A stretch of 64,000 nucleotides of DNA from Naegleria lovaniensis (taxonomy: Eukaryota > Heterolobosea > Eutetramitea > Acrasida > Naegleriidae), in NCBI RefSeq assembly GCF_003324165.1, contig NW_025407860.1, positions 310,001 to 374,000 on the forward strand. Reading direction: 5' to 3'. The notes under the pieces are model-generated. The model ran no database searches, was not told where the DNA came from, and saw only the letters and a list, made by a program, of their open reading frames with translations. Position numbers and translations under genes: made by a program. Positions within the stretch are counted from its first letter, which is position 1. Each line of letters opens with the position of its first letter. This document shows, piece after piece, positions 1 to 10,951 of this stretch.

Positions 1-57
1 ATTGTCTAATTTGTCATGAATACAAAGATTTGTTCAATAATAAAAAATCAAAAAAAA

Positions 58-912
58 ATGAAACAATTTTCCTTTTTCAATTATCAACCTGGCAGTGATG
101 GTAATAATAATTTGACTTTCGGAGGAGCAAGTGGTAGCAGCACCAATCCTACAACAACGTTTATTAATTATGATCCACAACAACAAGATAGTACCAGTGT
201 AGGAAGTGAAACGAGTGGATCCATGAATCCACCAACGACCACTTCCCGAAGAGGAAGAAAGAAATCATCATCAAGAGCATCGGGTGGTTCTTCTTCAGCA
301 CAGAAAAAGAAGAAGAAAACTAAAAGTAAAAAACAACAAGAAGCAGAAGAGGATGAAGAAGATGAAGATTTGGAAGAGGAGTTTGCAACACCTCCGCCAG
401 CAAAGAAAAAGGCTTCCACACCACAAGATGTGGATGATGATGAAGATGCTAATGATATCGGATTGGATCAATCTTCAAATACTGGAAATGAGTTTTATGG
501 ATCTGGAATGGATGATGAAGATATGGACGATGAAAATGATGAAGATAATGACGAAGATAACGAGGATGAACCAGTGGAAGGAAAAAAGAGAAAACGAAAA
601 TCAAAATCTGGTGCCGAGTCGAAAGAAGGAGGACCAGGAAGAAAAAAGGCGGATATTGCTCCTCATATTCGTCAAATGATGTATGGATTTGGAGACGTGA
701 AACATCCATTACCGGAAACTGTGGCCCTAATGGAAGAATTGGTCAAGGAGTATGTGCATGAAATTGTCATGGAGGCTACGAAAATGTCAAAACGAGGAAA
801 GTTAAATCCAGAAGATTTGATATTTCTCATAAGAAACGATACAAAGAAATACCTCAGAGTGGATGAATTATTGAGGAAATATCAAGAAATTAAGAAGGCC
901 AGAGATTTTTAA
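58..912 (+). CDS. TAF13: TFIID subunit TAF13-like protein
   Basis: This is a histone-fold subunit of the general transcription factor TFIID, which pairs with TAF11 in the nucleus. The last ~85 residues (about 199-284) match the TAF13 fold closely: an MMYGFGD motif, a helix ending in the VKEYVHEIV segment, then EDLIFLIR and a basic tail. The first ~195 residues are low-complexity, with Lys/Arg-rich patches and long Asp/Glu runs, so the protein (284 aa) is about twice the usual TAF13 length. I place the start at 58, directly after a run of eight A, as in many genes of this window; an in-frame ATG at 16 would add 14 residues. No intron is needed. The extension could be a nuclear-localisation or chromatin-contact region; that is inference. 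Confidence 0.9.
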   Translation: MKQFSFFNYQPGSDGNNNLTFGGASGSSTNPTTTFINYDPQQQDSTSVGSETSGSMNPPTTTSRRGRKKSSSRASGGSSSAQKKKKKTKSKKQQEAEEDEEDEDLEEEFATPPPAKKKASTPQDVDDDEDANDIGLDQSSNTGNEFYGSGMDDEDMDDENDEDNDEDNEDEPVEGKKRKRKSKSGAESKEGGPGRKKADIAPHIRQMMYGFGDVKHPLPETVALMEELVKEYVHEIVMEATKMSKRGKLNPEDLIFLIRNDTKKYLRVDELLRKYQEIKKARDF

Positions 913-974
913 GATTATTAGTTCCCGAGGATTATATTTTAAAGCCCGAAAAGATGAAATTTTTACACATCAGC

Positions 975-1841
975 TTAATTGAGCAGCTCTGAAATTGTTA
1001 TTGATGTCCTTACGTATTTTCTCTGAGGTGGTGGGGTTGTTGTCGAGCTCGACGTTGCCACAGTTAGTACTTGATGATGTGATGGTAAGGATGAAGATTG
1101 ATTGGTTAGAGTCAGGAAAGAAGTAGTTAGAAGCGAACTCACCACGTGAGGAATAATTCCATTCTCATGAGAGGGTAATGAGTGTGACGAAGAGGAGGAT
1201 AATTGTTCATTTTCCGTGCATGCCGAGGATGTTTTGGCCCGTGTTTGATCTTGGCATTGCCCATGTGTGATGATGTCTTGTTTGTTTCGTGTGGACACGA
1301 TTATAAATGGTACTACCGTGTTGGAGTACATGTCCTTGTCATTGTTTTGATTGGCATCTTGATGTGGCTTATCACATGCATGAGATGCACCGCTAGCCAC
1401 ACTTGCTTTTTCAACACCAACCACACTCTTGTTCTTCCAGGTATCTCTTCTTCTTCGTTGCCTTTTCTTTCTGATTCCATCTTCCAATTTCCATTTCCAA
1501 TCTCTTATTTTCGTTTCACTTGGGGTGTTTTGTGTGGAAATCATGTGGTGTTTTGAAGGAATGGAAATCATGTTGCTCGGCAGTACCAAACGATGATGAC
1601 ATGGAAACAGCGCTGTTTCACAAGCTGTGGTCATTGTTCTTGAGCGAGGGACAATGGTTGCTGAAGCGGGCAAATCAACATGTTGACGATCCAATAAAGA
1701 CAACGATGACACTGTGTGAATGTCTGTGGTAACTGTACAACCATTATTACTCAAAGGACCACATTCAACAGAATACTGTGATGTTCTCATCACTGCAGGC
1801 GTTTGAGTAATGGCATGAAAAAACTCCTTGTTCCTTCTCAT
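975..1841 (-). CDS. hypothetical low-complexity protein
   Basis: This is an open frame of 288 codons from the first ATG (1841). The same frame stays open to 1889 without another ATG, so an upstream exon is possible. I recognise no domain. The product is rich in Ser, Thr and His, with one basic patch (KKRQRRRR) near the middle that could be a nuclear-localisation signal, and it ends in a TTPPPQRKYVR segment. It is convergent with TAF13, with only about 60 bases between the stops. Another open frame lies opposite it (1203-1556 +), so its coding status is uncertain and rests on length alone. Confidence 0.35.
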   Translation of the reverse strand: MRRNKEFFHAITQTPAVMRTSQYSVECGPLSNNGCTVTTDIHTVSSLSLLDRQHVDLPASATIVPRSRTMTTACETALFPCHHRLVLPSNMISIPSKHHMISTQNTPSETKIRDWKWKLEDGIRKKRQRRRRDTWKNKSVVGVEKASVASGASHACDKPHQDANQNNDKDMYSNTVVPFIIVSTRNKQDIITHGQCQDQTRAKTSSACTENEQLSSSSSHSLPSHENGIIPHVVSSLLTTSFLTLTNQSSSLPSHHQVLTVATSSSTTTPPPQRKYVRTSITISELLN

Positions 1842-2214
1842 GTTTTGTGGTCTGATGAAAGATTCGTCGAGATTAGAGCTTACAACCAATAATGTGTGTG
1901 TTGTGATATTTGTTTTGTTGTTGTTCTATTCTGCGAGAAATGTCTGACAATTACTTTTTATCCCTAGATACTGGTTTTGTGAGACATTCGGTGCATGGTC
2001 ATGACAAACATCGCTTCCTTTGCCTCTTCGATCGACCCAACATGGCGCAACATTTGCGGATAACTTTTGCAGTTAAAGGACAAAAACAGTGGACATGATA
2101 TTCAACTTTCAAGAAGCATTCCAAATCTTCTCAAATGGACAACAGCAATGTGTGTTTGATGATGTTGGGTCTCGTTAAGGTTCAGTGACACAATGTCGAA
2201 TCTCAAGTTCTTCG

Positions 2215-4150
2215 TTACATACTCAATACAATCTCCACTCGCATTAAATCACCAAATCCAGCTGTGGTATACAGAATGGACGTAACGATTTCATGAAATT
2301 TCACAAAAGTGGCACAATCATGCGACGTCGAGTGAAAAAGAAGAACATGATTTTGTTCGTGTGTGATCAAGTCACGACCAATGGAATCATCTCTCTCTAA
2401 AAAAAACTTACTGTGCATGATCGAATCGTATTGTTCTCGGTACATCTTGGCCATTAACTTGACCGTATTCCAACGAACTTCTCCGTAGATGTGTTCTGTT
2501 CAACGTTGAATCCGATTATGTTCATCGCAATGTGTCGCAACGATTGATGGCGCCGTCGGTGTCCACGATGATGATGATTTCAAATTGAATTCGTACAACA
2601 GTTGTCAAAAAAAAGCAAACCATGGTTGATGTGAAAATAATTTCAGTGAAACAGTTGGACATGTTTAAAATGTACCACACATTATATCCCTTGGTACCAA
2701 CTAACTTACCAAATTGTGGTTCCTGTAGAGTTCCATCTTGAATTTTCTTTAACAATTGTTCTTGAACAATGACCACACGCATCTTTCGGACTGTAACGTC
2801 TACCTCATTGGTAATTCCAAAGACATACCATTCACTGTGATGTTTTAATTTCATGTCTATTATTGAGAATTGGGTCAATACTTTCACATGATCTTTGAGA
2901 ATTGTGTTGAAACTTACCTTGTCTGAAATAACCAGAAGCACTCACGTTTTGTGAAATGACAGATTGAATCAGATGCAAACAAAACCACTTGTCATCATCT
3001 GGAAGAATAACAATGGGTGACTCACTCGTAGTATTGGCTGCTGCTTCCTGAATTAATTGAACAACAGCTTGATTGTTCAAGACCACTTCATCGAGATTTT
3101 TGCAGAAAATGTTTCTCACTTTAAATGTGTTGGTTTCGTGATCAATAAAATTCAAACTTGCTGTAATTCGTTGTTCAAAACATCTGTTGTGTGTTGTTGG
3201 TATATAATTAATACATTGGAAACAATATTGGAAGGTCATGACGATGAGAACATGATGACCAATGGTTTTGTAAAGGTCAGAAATTTGTTTTCATTCACAT
3301 ACCGTTGTTTGTAATTCTTTTCCATCTTGTAATAGGAAAAGAATAGAGTAGCAATGGCATTGGCTGGTAACACTTTTCCAACGAGTAATAAATTAGAAAG
3401 AAGTGTACTCCTTTTTCTAAGAAAAGTTCTAATTTTTTGAATAAATCCCATTTTCTGTCTTGTTCCTTCTTCATATAAACGTTCTTGTTCTAAATGTTCA
3501 ATCACTTCATATTCGTCACGTGATGGCTCATAGGCATGTTTCAACTTTTGTTTAATTTGTTCACTGACTGCTTTTTCAATCTCTTTCGAAATTACTTGTG
3601 AATCAATTTTGATAATTGTTGAAGTTGTGGTTGATTGGGGTTGAGTTATTGGCATGTCAACATGACTTGTTGCCGAAAAATGATGAAAAGTCGAGTGGTC
3701 TCCTGGAGTTGTCAATTGATTTTCCATTGTGTGAGTGGAGACTGCAGATGATGACACGACTTGTGGTGCCTGTTGCTGTTGTTGGATAATGACAATGGTT
3801 GCAGTGGCAGGTGGAGCGGATGGTTGTTGTGAAGAATTTGTTGTGGATGATGATGTCTCTAATACTTTGACATTTTCCACAATTTGTGAAGTCGTAATTC
3901 CAGAAATTGCTGATCTGGCCGTGTTACTTTCGTTGTTACTCTTTTCATTGTCTCTCTTCTGATGTGAAAAGTGAAATTGTTTGTTTTCATACACGCGAGT
4001 GTTGAGATGGAAACGGACATGACTGCTCTTGGATGGTTTACATGAAAATGATGAATAATTGTTTGTCCTTCTGTGGTTGCTGATGAGAAGATCTTGACAT
4101 CTCCGAGCCCATTGCTGTGTGATGTTGGTGTACGTCTTGGGTCGATTCAT
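2215..4150 (-). CDS. five-segment gene for a putative membrane protein of unknown function
   Basis: I join four exons: 4150-3303, 3183-2918, 2856-2710 and 2495-2215. The introns start GTATGT or GTAAGT and end AG; the sum is 1542 nt (513 aa) in one frame. The N-terminal half is low-complexity with a Gln run and Ser/Thr stretches. A conserved-looking region begins near residue 225 with charged helices, then one hydrophobic segment (LLVGKVLPANAIATLFF) that may span a membrane. It is followed by a globular region containing ASLNFID, PIVILPDDDKWF, SEWYVFGI and a basic-aromatic stretch ending AKMYREQY. I do not recognise the family. The end is open to question: a GTATGT donor at 2222 could splice to an exon at about 2129-1999, replacing the last 3 residues with a Cys/Arg-rich tail. 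Confidence 0.6.
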
Positions 4151-4290
4151 ATTTTTTCAAATTGAAAAAAGCGGTAAACTTTTTGATTATCTCACATCAA
4201 TTTCAAGCGATTTTGATCACGCAAGTTGAGTTGATTGGCTCAAATTGGAGTATGCATGTTCACACAAGAATTTCATCATCGTTGATGTTC

Positions 4291-6262
4291 TCAACGGTGT
4301 TGTGGAGATGTGTATTTAGGATTATTGTTGACAATGCAAAGAGGTAACAATGGATGTGGAATTGCTTTCGAGGATTGTCCTGTGGTAAAAAGATTTTCAT
4401 TGGTATGAGTTTGAAAATTGGTTTGTCTTAGTGGCTCCATTTTCAAATACATGACACAAAGAGTTTGTGCGAATTGAAAGGTTGAACTGTTGTTTGCAAG
4501 ATCAATCAGTTTCATAAAAATCTCAAGAGGAATTGAACTTACAATTTGGGATCTATTAGAGTCGATTGTTGGTGAATGATCTTTAAGGTTGGAATGCAGC
4601 GTTCAGATTGATTGGTAAATTTAATACAGCAATGATAAACCACTCGTCTCTCTGCATAATCTTGAGTGATGGAGATCACATCAACCACTACCACAAAGAA
4701 AAGACAATTTGTTGAATCTTGGCATTTGATAATTTTGAAACTAAATAGCATGTGATTGTCACCGTCGTATTTCAAATAACAATTCAAATCTTACCCATAA
4801 TCCGTAATTTTCTCGCCTTTCTCTAAGGTTGACATGAGAAACTCCTCCACATGAAAATGATAAAACTGGCTAGCGTGTGTGAAACTTGTTTGCAACAAGT
4901 CACTCCTTTTAAGTAATGGAACATATTCAAAGGAGACATTGTCACTTAGTCCTTTGTGGATGCATGAATCTTGATGATCTTCAAGAATGTCTCTCTCGAA
5001 TGGATCGTGCACTTGGAATTTAGAATGGATGGCGGTGGGTTTCAGCAGAAATAACTCTATGGTATTCGAGGTTGGCAGTGCAATCAAGTACGATTGTTGT
5101 TTGTTTGTGGAAAATTTGCTATGACTTGTACAGAATGAATAATAATGCCTAGTAGCGTCATGATGTTGTGATGATAACATGTTAACGCTTCCATCTTCGT
5201 CTTCTGTCCAATAATTCACCACATGAAACATTGGATTAAAAATGCTAGTATTGATATCTGTCGAAGAGCTATACCTAATAGTGACAGAATAAATGTTTCC
5301 TTCTGAAATATTAAGAATGTTAGGAAATATTGAAAGCAGAAAAATTTTCTCAGCTACAGTTGTGCAATATTGGTAAACAAAAAACACATCTTCCTCAATG
5401 GATTCAGTCACATGGAAATGAATGTCGTTCACCATAAATTTGGGAATGTAATCATCGAGAGAAATGTTCTTATTCTTTACAATTGTTTTGTAGTCTGGAT
5501 TTGATAGTAATTGACCATTGGAGTCAACTGTAGGGAAATTTGTATTTGTAGCATTGTTGGTACCATGATTTTGCATTTCTTGTGGAAGGACGTGTCTATT
5601 CTTTTTAAATAATATTTCTGTTACATTGTTGGTCACTAATTGAAACATGACGTCCAATTTTAATCGTTTGTGCACGTCAAATTGGAAAAACACAAGGAAT
5701 AAACGTTTTTTAGTGCTATCTAACATCTGATGTTCAAATGAAGCGTTGGTAGAGTCTTGAGCAATGTCATCTTCTAAAGTATATGCAATTAAATGATGAC
5801 CATTTCTAGTAAATCCCAGTGAAGCACATCTTTTGTCCGTCCAAAAATAATAATTGGTGATTCATTAGTAATTAAAATTGATTTCGAAGCAAGTTGAAAA
5901 TAAATAATTGATTAAATATTATTATTAATAATAATTATGTGTGATTAGAGACGACAATTTCATTCGCATTATTGTTTTGTTACAGCATTTTCAACACAAT
6001 CCTACCTTTTCAATAATTTTTTCTCATCTTCAATACTAGTGATCGGAATCAAATCCACCTTCTTTCCAACCGTATATGGATTTTCTCTTCTCGCAGCTCC
6101 TCCCATGAATTTACAATCAATAGATCTATAAAATAAATTTTTCAACAATCGGTTTCTTTTATGACATTTTGAGATTTTTATCCGTTCTTCCACCACTCCA
6201 TGATTTGCATGCATTGGTTTCTGCTCTGAATGATCGCATTGAGTTCTTTTCAATCGTTGCAT
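4291..6262 (-). CDS. DCAF15/DET1-like protein (candidate CUL4-DDB1 adaptor)
   Basis: Four exons (6262-6006, 5829-4795, 4740-4543, 4486-4291) join in frame to 561 aa; the last two introns are only 54 and 56 nt. The ATG follows seven A. The N-terminus has the layout of the DCAF15 N-terminal beta-propeller region: a short basic helix (RNRLLKNLFYRS), then a CASLGFTRNGHHLIAYT strand pair, then an FFQFDVHKRLKLDVMFQL segment that resembles the human DCAF15 stretch containing EFNVHSKLKL. A middle region with Asn/His-rich loops follows, then a C-terminal block (DYG-FKIIKCQDSTNCLFFV) comparable to the DCAF15 C-terminal domain. Family members present substrates to the CUL4-DDB1 ubiquitin ligase. The similarity is remote and judged by eye; DET1 is the main alternative. 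Confidence 0.5.
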
Positions 6263-6473
6263 TTTTTTTGCTGCTTAAAAAAATAATTCAACAAGGCTTT
6301 TCCGAAAATCTTTCAAAGCCTTATTCCTGAATGAAAAGATGAATCATTGGATTGGATCTGAATCATCCCAAATCATCATCATCTCACAGAATTTTACAAA
6401 AAATCATGATCAGCTTTTTTACTTGTTGTAACTACTTGAATATTCTCAGTATTACTACAAAGAAAGAAATTCA

Positions 6474-8996
6474 TTACCACCAATCAGCAGTGAAAGATTT
6501 ATCACTCGGATGACCAAATGGACAACCTGTTCTTGAATGATGACCCGAAGAAGTATCTCCACCGGTACCACTTTGACCATTATTCTCATCATCATCCTCA
6601 CCTCCTCCGAATACACCAAAATCATCCTCTTCCACATTTGCTTCACTTTTCAATCCACTATATTTTCTGAACTCTTCGGGAGTGATGGCATGGTAATTGG
6701 CGTTTTGAGGAGCCTTAAAAGAACGGAGCCAAAAAGCACGATCAAAACTCTTCAATAACATGTGATCTTCTTGATATCGTTCGGGAAAGTCTGGAATTTT
6801 AGAGAGAATGCTACACATGAGCATGTCAAGTTGTTTGTGTGTGTAGAAGGTGATTTTTTGTTCCTTAATTCCAACTTGTTCCATAATGTCGACTGGAACT
6901 TTCCATTTAATGTTACACAAACCCTTATTTCTTAATTTGGTAATGTAATGACCCATGGATCCAGTGAAATTCATTTTGATTCCCAATGCTTTGCAAATAT
7001 CGTCGACAAAATGTTGACAATTACATTTCTGTTGACTGTAGCGATTGTGAACATTCCAATCGGCAATGACTTGACTCACACGATCAATGCATGAATCCAA
7101 CTCTTTGGTTGAAATTTCTTCAATGTCAATGGCGAGAGTGGCTGCATTGCTGTAACAACGACGAGGAATACACAACGAACTGGAATTCCATTCAATGAGC
7201 CATGGTCTGTGTGACGTGAATGATGTGTGTGAAATATTCCAAATAGGAATATTCAAAGGAAATATTCAGAGTTCAATACATGTATATCAAAACACGTGAC
7301 TCAATACAAGAACAGCACGCTACTTACCCAATAATGACTCCAGAATGGAAGAGACCAAATTGAGGACTGGCACTTATACTACTCATAATTGGTGACAATA
7401 ATCGTCTCATGGTTCGTTCCTTCTTATTCTTTGCAATTTCAGCAATGACCAATTTGACCTTAATGGTGTCTTTGAATCGAGTGGACAATAATTTACTCTC
7501 ACGTTCAGCAATTTCAATATCTTCCGGAAGTCTCTCTAAATTACATTCAGATTTTGTATAATCCGAAGCAGTGGAACTGAGCGCACTCGATAAGGCGCCC
7601 ATTTTTTTCACATTTCTCATGGAACTGAAGAGTTTCTTAATGGCTGTAAATTCCTTATTCAAGTATGCTTTTTTGATGCCATCCACAGTTCCCAAATTGT
7701 CAGCATATTCTTTGAGATCATCATCGGACATGTTTTGAACTTTTTTTGAAGAAGCTCTAATTTTTCCGATAATGACTTGAATTTTCTCTGCATAGGACAC
7801 ATCAGGATAATTCGAAATGGTGTTTGTTTCCACTGCTGTGTTGTTGAGATTGGATGAAGATGACGACGCTGATGATACTGACTGATTGTCAATCAATGAA
7901 GATTCCACAGGCTTAAACCCATTATTCATAATTTCAATTGCAATTTTTGTGAGAGTTTCAAAAAGTAGTGCATGCGTAGCCATTGCATAATTGGGTTGAA
8001 TTTTCTCAAACACAAACTCAGAATATTCATTTGGTTTGGTCACGGAAAGGAAAATTTCACCATCAATTTTTTGGGCAATGAACATTTCTTCGTGAGCTCG
8101 TGTCCAAGCAAAAATGCCATTGGTTTCATCTTTTAAATTTGAAATACGAACGTCACTTCTCAACATGGAAACAACTTCGTGGCAAGTCAAGGTACGAACG
8201 TCACGATTTTTGATGACTGTAATTCGAGGTGCAGCTCTACTCACAAAACTGCTGGATTTTCCAGTAAGTTTGTCATTTTCTTGTCGTTGAGTTTCAAATT
8301 TTACGGAATCTGGATTGAATACTGTATTAATATATTTGTTGATGGGTGTAGAGTGGTGTCAGATGATGTTTCATGTTGTGAAATTTTGAGAGATGTTTTC
8401 ATAAGTTCAAACAATGAAGAGGTCATCATTGATATGGAATTCAAACAACATTCGTGGATCCATGATATCCATAATATTTGTTTCAATATCATCAATTCAT
8501 CACACATTCTTTTCACTTACCAAATTTGTTTTGTTTCAAATGTTGGATGGCCTGGAAGAGTTTTCTTACATGGCCGAACCAAAATATCAATTGTCCAATA
8601 CAAGCATTCTTACGAATGTCATCCTCCGATGAAATTGTATTCACCAGTTCATTCTTGAGAGAAGAACCTGTGGGATAGAGCTTGATGAAGGTTTTATAGT
8701 ACTCGCCGAGACCAATGAATTGAAGCCAAAGTTCAATGTCTTTCTTGGTCCACTCATCGAGGATTAGATCTAATTTTGGTTTGTGCACAATGATGATGAT
8801 GATTGAAGTGTTATTATTTGAACAGTGCAAGAATATCAATAATTTAACATTTACAAAATGGATGTGATGGTAGTGAAATCATTTAATTAGGATCAGTGAT
8901 TATAGTGTGATCGTGCATCCCCGATTTTGGGTAAATGTTCATGTACACAGCACCACAACAAAAAAACCTACTCGACTTGAATGGCTGAGAGGGCAT
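6474..8996 (-). CDS. SAM domain fused to a permuted papain-like (LRAT/NlpC-type) domain
   Basis: Exons 8996-8972, 8769-8521, 8321-7328 and 7206-6474 join in frame to 666 aa. Residues ~12-82 look like a SAM domain (DEWTKKDIELWLQFIGLGEYY ... GHVRKLFQAI). A long middle region of unknown type follows, then a four-part core shared with the gene at 58889-60307: a basic helix with LLSPI; FGLFHSGVIIGPW (His ~416); SSLCIPRRCYSNAA; and CNCQHFVDDICKALGI (Cys ~486). His before Cys with an NCxxFV motif is the arrangement of circularly permuted NlpC/P60 folds such as LRAT and HRASLS, which are thiol acyltransferases or hydrolases. Near the end are KSFDRAFWLR and a TGCPFGHPS tail. The catalytic role is inferred. 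Exon 1 (25 nt) is the least certain part. Confidence 0.75.
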
Positions 8997-9076
8997 ATTT
9001 TTTTAAATGAAGTGTTTGAAAGACAGGTGACAACGTTGAGCTGCTTCATCGATTGATTGGATGAACAGTATATTGT

Positions 9077-10488
9077 TTAATATTGTGCTTGACCTAAATC
9101 TTTCCTTAATTTCATCCAATCCATTTCAAAATCCATCTTGTATCCCATTCGATTGAAGAGGTTTGCAAACTTTGTTCGTAAATAATCATAGTCAGGCCGT
9201 TCGTCAAATTTTAACTTTTTCACGTAAAGGAAATATTGCGTAAATTCTATTGGCAATCCTGCACACAGTTGATTCACCGAAATGTTCATCTTCTTTTCTG
9301 CAATTTTTTCGTACTTCTTTTGCCGATTGTTGGCCATCAGTCCTTGCCAAGGTAAACTTCCATTCAAGAAATAAACAAATAAATATCCTATGCTTTCAAG
9401 GTCATCTCGTCGACCTTGTTCGTATCCTAGATGTGAGTTGGTGCTTGTGTATCTGGCTGTTCCTGTTAAGGATTTGTTTTTTCTCATGGGTATGTGTTTT
9501 AAACCTTCCCCTTTTTCTTCTATCATGTACTTTTTAGCCAAACCATAGTCGACCATATAAACATGATGAGCTTTTTCTTTTCGTCCCATAAGAAAATTCT
9601 CAGGTTTAACTGGAATTAAGCATTGTTTTAAAAAAAAGATATGTAGGTTTTAAAAAGTCAATTAAGGAATCGGAAATTGTAAACATTGAGGAGATCATCA
9701 GCAGGAATAGGCAACAAATGGAATGAACCCATTCATAAAAGCTTTTTTGTTTCAAAATGTGAACCATTGTTCAACTTACCATCTCGATGAACGAAATTTT
9801 TCTCGTGCAAAAACTGAATCCTAGATATTAATTGATCTGCTAAAATGAGAACTGTTTTGAGGGAGAATCTTCGGCTACAAAAACTGAATAAATCTTCCAA
9901 CGATGGCCCTAAACATTCAATGACCATGACATTAAATTCTTCTTCAACTCCGTACCAAAACAGTTTTGGTATTCCTATAATCTCTTGTGATGTGTTTTGG
10001 GAGTGTTGGGAGAGCTGAGTAATCGAGTCCTGGCTTTTTGAGAGAGCCATTGCTTGATTGGGTTCGTTCTGACCCGGTAATGAGAGAAGAGTTTTTTTGC
10101 TATTCGCTATTGGTAACCCCCATAGAATCTTGTAAATTTTTGATTCTGCCAAGAGTTGAGGGAATTTAGATTTTACTTCCTCAAACTTGATGGCCACTTC
10201 CTGATTGTTGCTGATGATTTTTCCTGCATGTATTGTTCCAAAACTTCCGCTTCCAAGTTTTGCACCCACCAGAAATCGTTTTCCAATGAGTCTAGGTATT
10301 TGAGGTTTGTAGGGAGGAATTTGAGCGATTTCATGCGCTCGTATCGTTGGTTTTTGTTGTTGTTGCTGTTGTGCTCGTTTATCAGTGTCATTTACATTGG
10401 CCCGTCCTCGGGGAGAGTTCAAATTATGAGGAGCAACAACATTGGTGGTCGGTGGTTGTTGAGAGTGGGGGACGGTTGTTGTGTTCAT
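9077..10488 (-). CDS. casein kinase 1-like protein kinase
   Basis: Two exons (10488-9780 and 9609-9077; 170-nt intron) join to 413 aa exactly inside the catalytic loop, giving [12 protein letters not shown] (HRD at 234-236). The Gly loop is LGSGSFGT (~81), the ATP lysine is in VAIKFE, and the segments [16 protein letters not shown] and [16 protein letters not shown] are diagnostic of the CK1 family of Ser/Thr kinases. Two oddities: the metal-binding DFG is DYG (257-259), and about 45 low-complexity residues rich in Ser/Gln sit between the alpha-C region and the next strand. The Asp that binds magnesium is kept, so activity is plausible. A poly-Gln N-terminal tail precedes the kinase. Another in-frame open stretch reaches 10614; I prefer the ATG at 10488. 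Confidence 0.9.
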
Positions 10489-10951
10489 TATTATTATTTG
10501 GGGTGAACGATGAGAGTCGTTTTTTAAGTGGATGGAGGGAGGACGGTGAGAGTTTGTAAAAGCAAAACAACCAGCTTGCTCGGGTGTTGTTGTGGGGTTG
10601 GTGATGTATATCACGGATCTTTAACAATAAATAATTTTAGAGATGGACAAAGAACAGATGAAGAAAAGCTTGCATAATCTCTCGAGATGATGGTGCGTTC
10701 GTTGTTGTTGTTGAGAGGGCAGTTTTTTTTGAATTGGGCGAATAGACACAACGAAATTTTACAGTAGGAGTGGGCGCCAAAAAAGGATCTGCAGCATATT
10801 TAAATTAATAAAATATTATTATTAAATAATGATACCAAGTGTACGTGGCATGTCAATGGCTTTGGCGGATCCATTCAAATGCCATCATCTACCAATTTCA
10901 GAATGGTCAAACTTTATTCTTAATGAACATGGCCATGTTTGGTTAGTTACA
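10489..10951. other. intergenic, upstream of the CK1 gene
   Basis: About 460 bases lie between the CK1 start and the NFU1 stop, both on the minus strand. The CK1 frame stays open to 10614. Beyond that I see only AT-rich sequence (TTTAAATTAATAAAATATTATTATTAAATAAT near 10800, not continuous coding in any frame). Confidence 0.4.

Noticed and set aside
168-419. Minus-strand Ser/Phe-rich frame inside TAF13
   Set aside because: Mirror of the Lys/Glu codons of the real gene; no start context or domain.
1203-1556. Plus-strand 117-residue frame opposite the gene at 975
   Set aside because: Cys/Phe/Val-rich product without a domain; the opposing frame is longer. Neither is certain.
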